Shown here: piece by piece, positions 59,718-60,000 of the stretch | How the letters are laid out: every line of letters begins with the position of its first letter | Position numbering within the stretch: position 1 is the first letter of the stretch | Source of the DNA: Nematostella vectensis | Taxonomy: Eukaryota; Cnidaria; Anthozoa; Actiniaria; Edwardsiidae | Direction: 5' to 3' | Length of the DNA: 60,000 nucleotides | Assembly (NCBI RefSeq): GCF_932526225.1 | Contig: NC_064048.1 | Span: 9,698,515-9,758,514 of the forward strand | Program-made: the position numbers and the translations under genes | Notes under the pieces: generated by a model | What the model was told of the DNA's origin: nothing | Database searches by the model: none | What the model saw: only the letters and a program-made list of their open reading frames with translations

Positions 59718-60000
59718 CTGTGTAGTAAATTATTGGCGGATGGCTGTGAAACTGACCATTTGTGAATCATTTTATTATTTATATTACCAAGAATAGAAAT
59801 GTATGCAAAGAAAATAAAAATGCAGTCTCTTAAATATAAAAAATTATAAATGTCAAATTCAAAAATGAAATTGCAGTTGCGCAGAAACGCAGTTGCGTAA
59901 AGTACTATGACTTTCTTGTATTTCCTGTTTGCTTCGTATTTGCTTCGATTTTATCGCAGCATTCGAGTCTGTGCAGTTAGAAATAGAGTACTGGTTATGA
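59718..60000. other. Intron or flank at the window end
   Basis: AT-rich; no exon recognised. Probably the intron upstream of the EMI exon. Confidence 0.4.

Overview
The window is nuclear DNA from an animal, most likely a cnidarian and probably an anthozoan (inference). It holds intron-containing host genes with GT/AG junctions, two single-exon rhodopsin-family GPCRs, an EMI/EGF secreted-protein gene, many minisatellites and small inverted-repeat transposons, and one large virus-like element. No species can be named from sequence alone.

Left part (1-35 kb). A single-exon GPCR (941-1885, +) is followed by a 3.1-kb minisatellite with a 76-bp unit. Fourteen exons of an actin-related protein 6 gene (ACTR6 type, minus strand, 16501 down to 6875) were assembled by hand with consistent splice phases; the terminal exon was not found. 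The stretch from 16.5 to 27 kb is gene-poor and full of repeats (89-bp minisatellite, inverted-repeat elements, a tandem repeat carrying palindromic TGACGTCA sites, a 1.24-kb CAGTGGCGGATC element). A melatonin-receptor-like GPCR lies at 27400-28431 (+). Exons of a secreted EGF/fibrinogen-like protein (minus strand) occupy 31798-34968, and what looks like its upstream EMI-domain exon is at 59588-59717. The 24.6 kb between them would be one intron.

That intron shows three levels of nesting. (1) A minisatellite made from the EMI exon end plus its splice donor is split into 35452-35860 and 58764-59580. (2) The split is made by an element at 35861-58763 with 16-bp terminal inverted repeats and a TA target duplication; it carries a BEN-like gene. 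(3) Inside it sits a 16,584-bp Polinton/Maverick (adintovirus-like) element at 41438-58021, with long terminal inverted repeats and a perfect 5-bp target duplication AGTGA.

The Polinton looks intact: every ORF is open. It encodes protein-primed DNA polymerase B, a DD35E integrase, a packaging ATPase, a major capsid protein, a candidate minor capsid protein, and seven smaller or uncharacterised structural or membrane proteins on the minus strand. A left-end plus-strand module encodes a small membrane protein, a TFIIB-like transcription factor, an ankyrin protein and a five-repeat Cys/His protein. No adenain-like protease was seen. Every gene is preceded by a TTTAAA-type box, most often GTGRTTTAAAGA. 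Together with the TFIIB homologue this suggests that the element runs its own promoter class. A GC-rich palindrome is scattered through the element, including in frame inside three proteins. The terminal repeats are arrays of TGATTGACAG, the known PBX-MEIS/PREP composite site.
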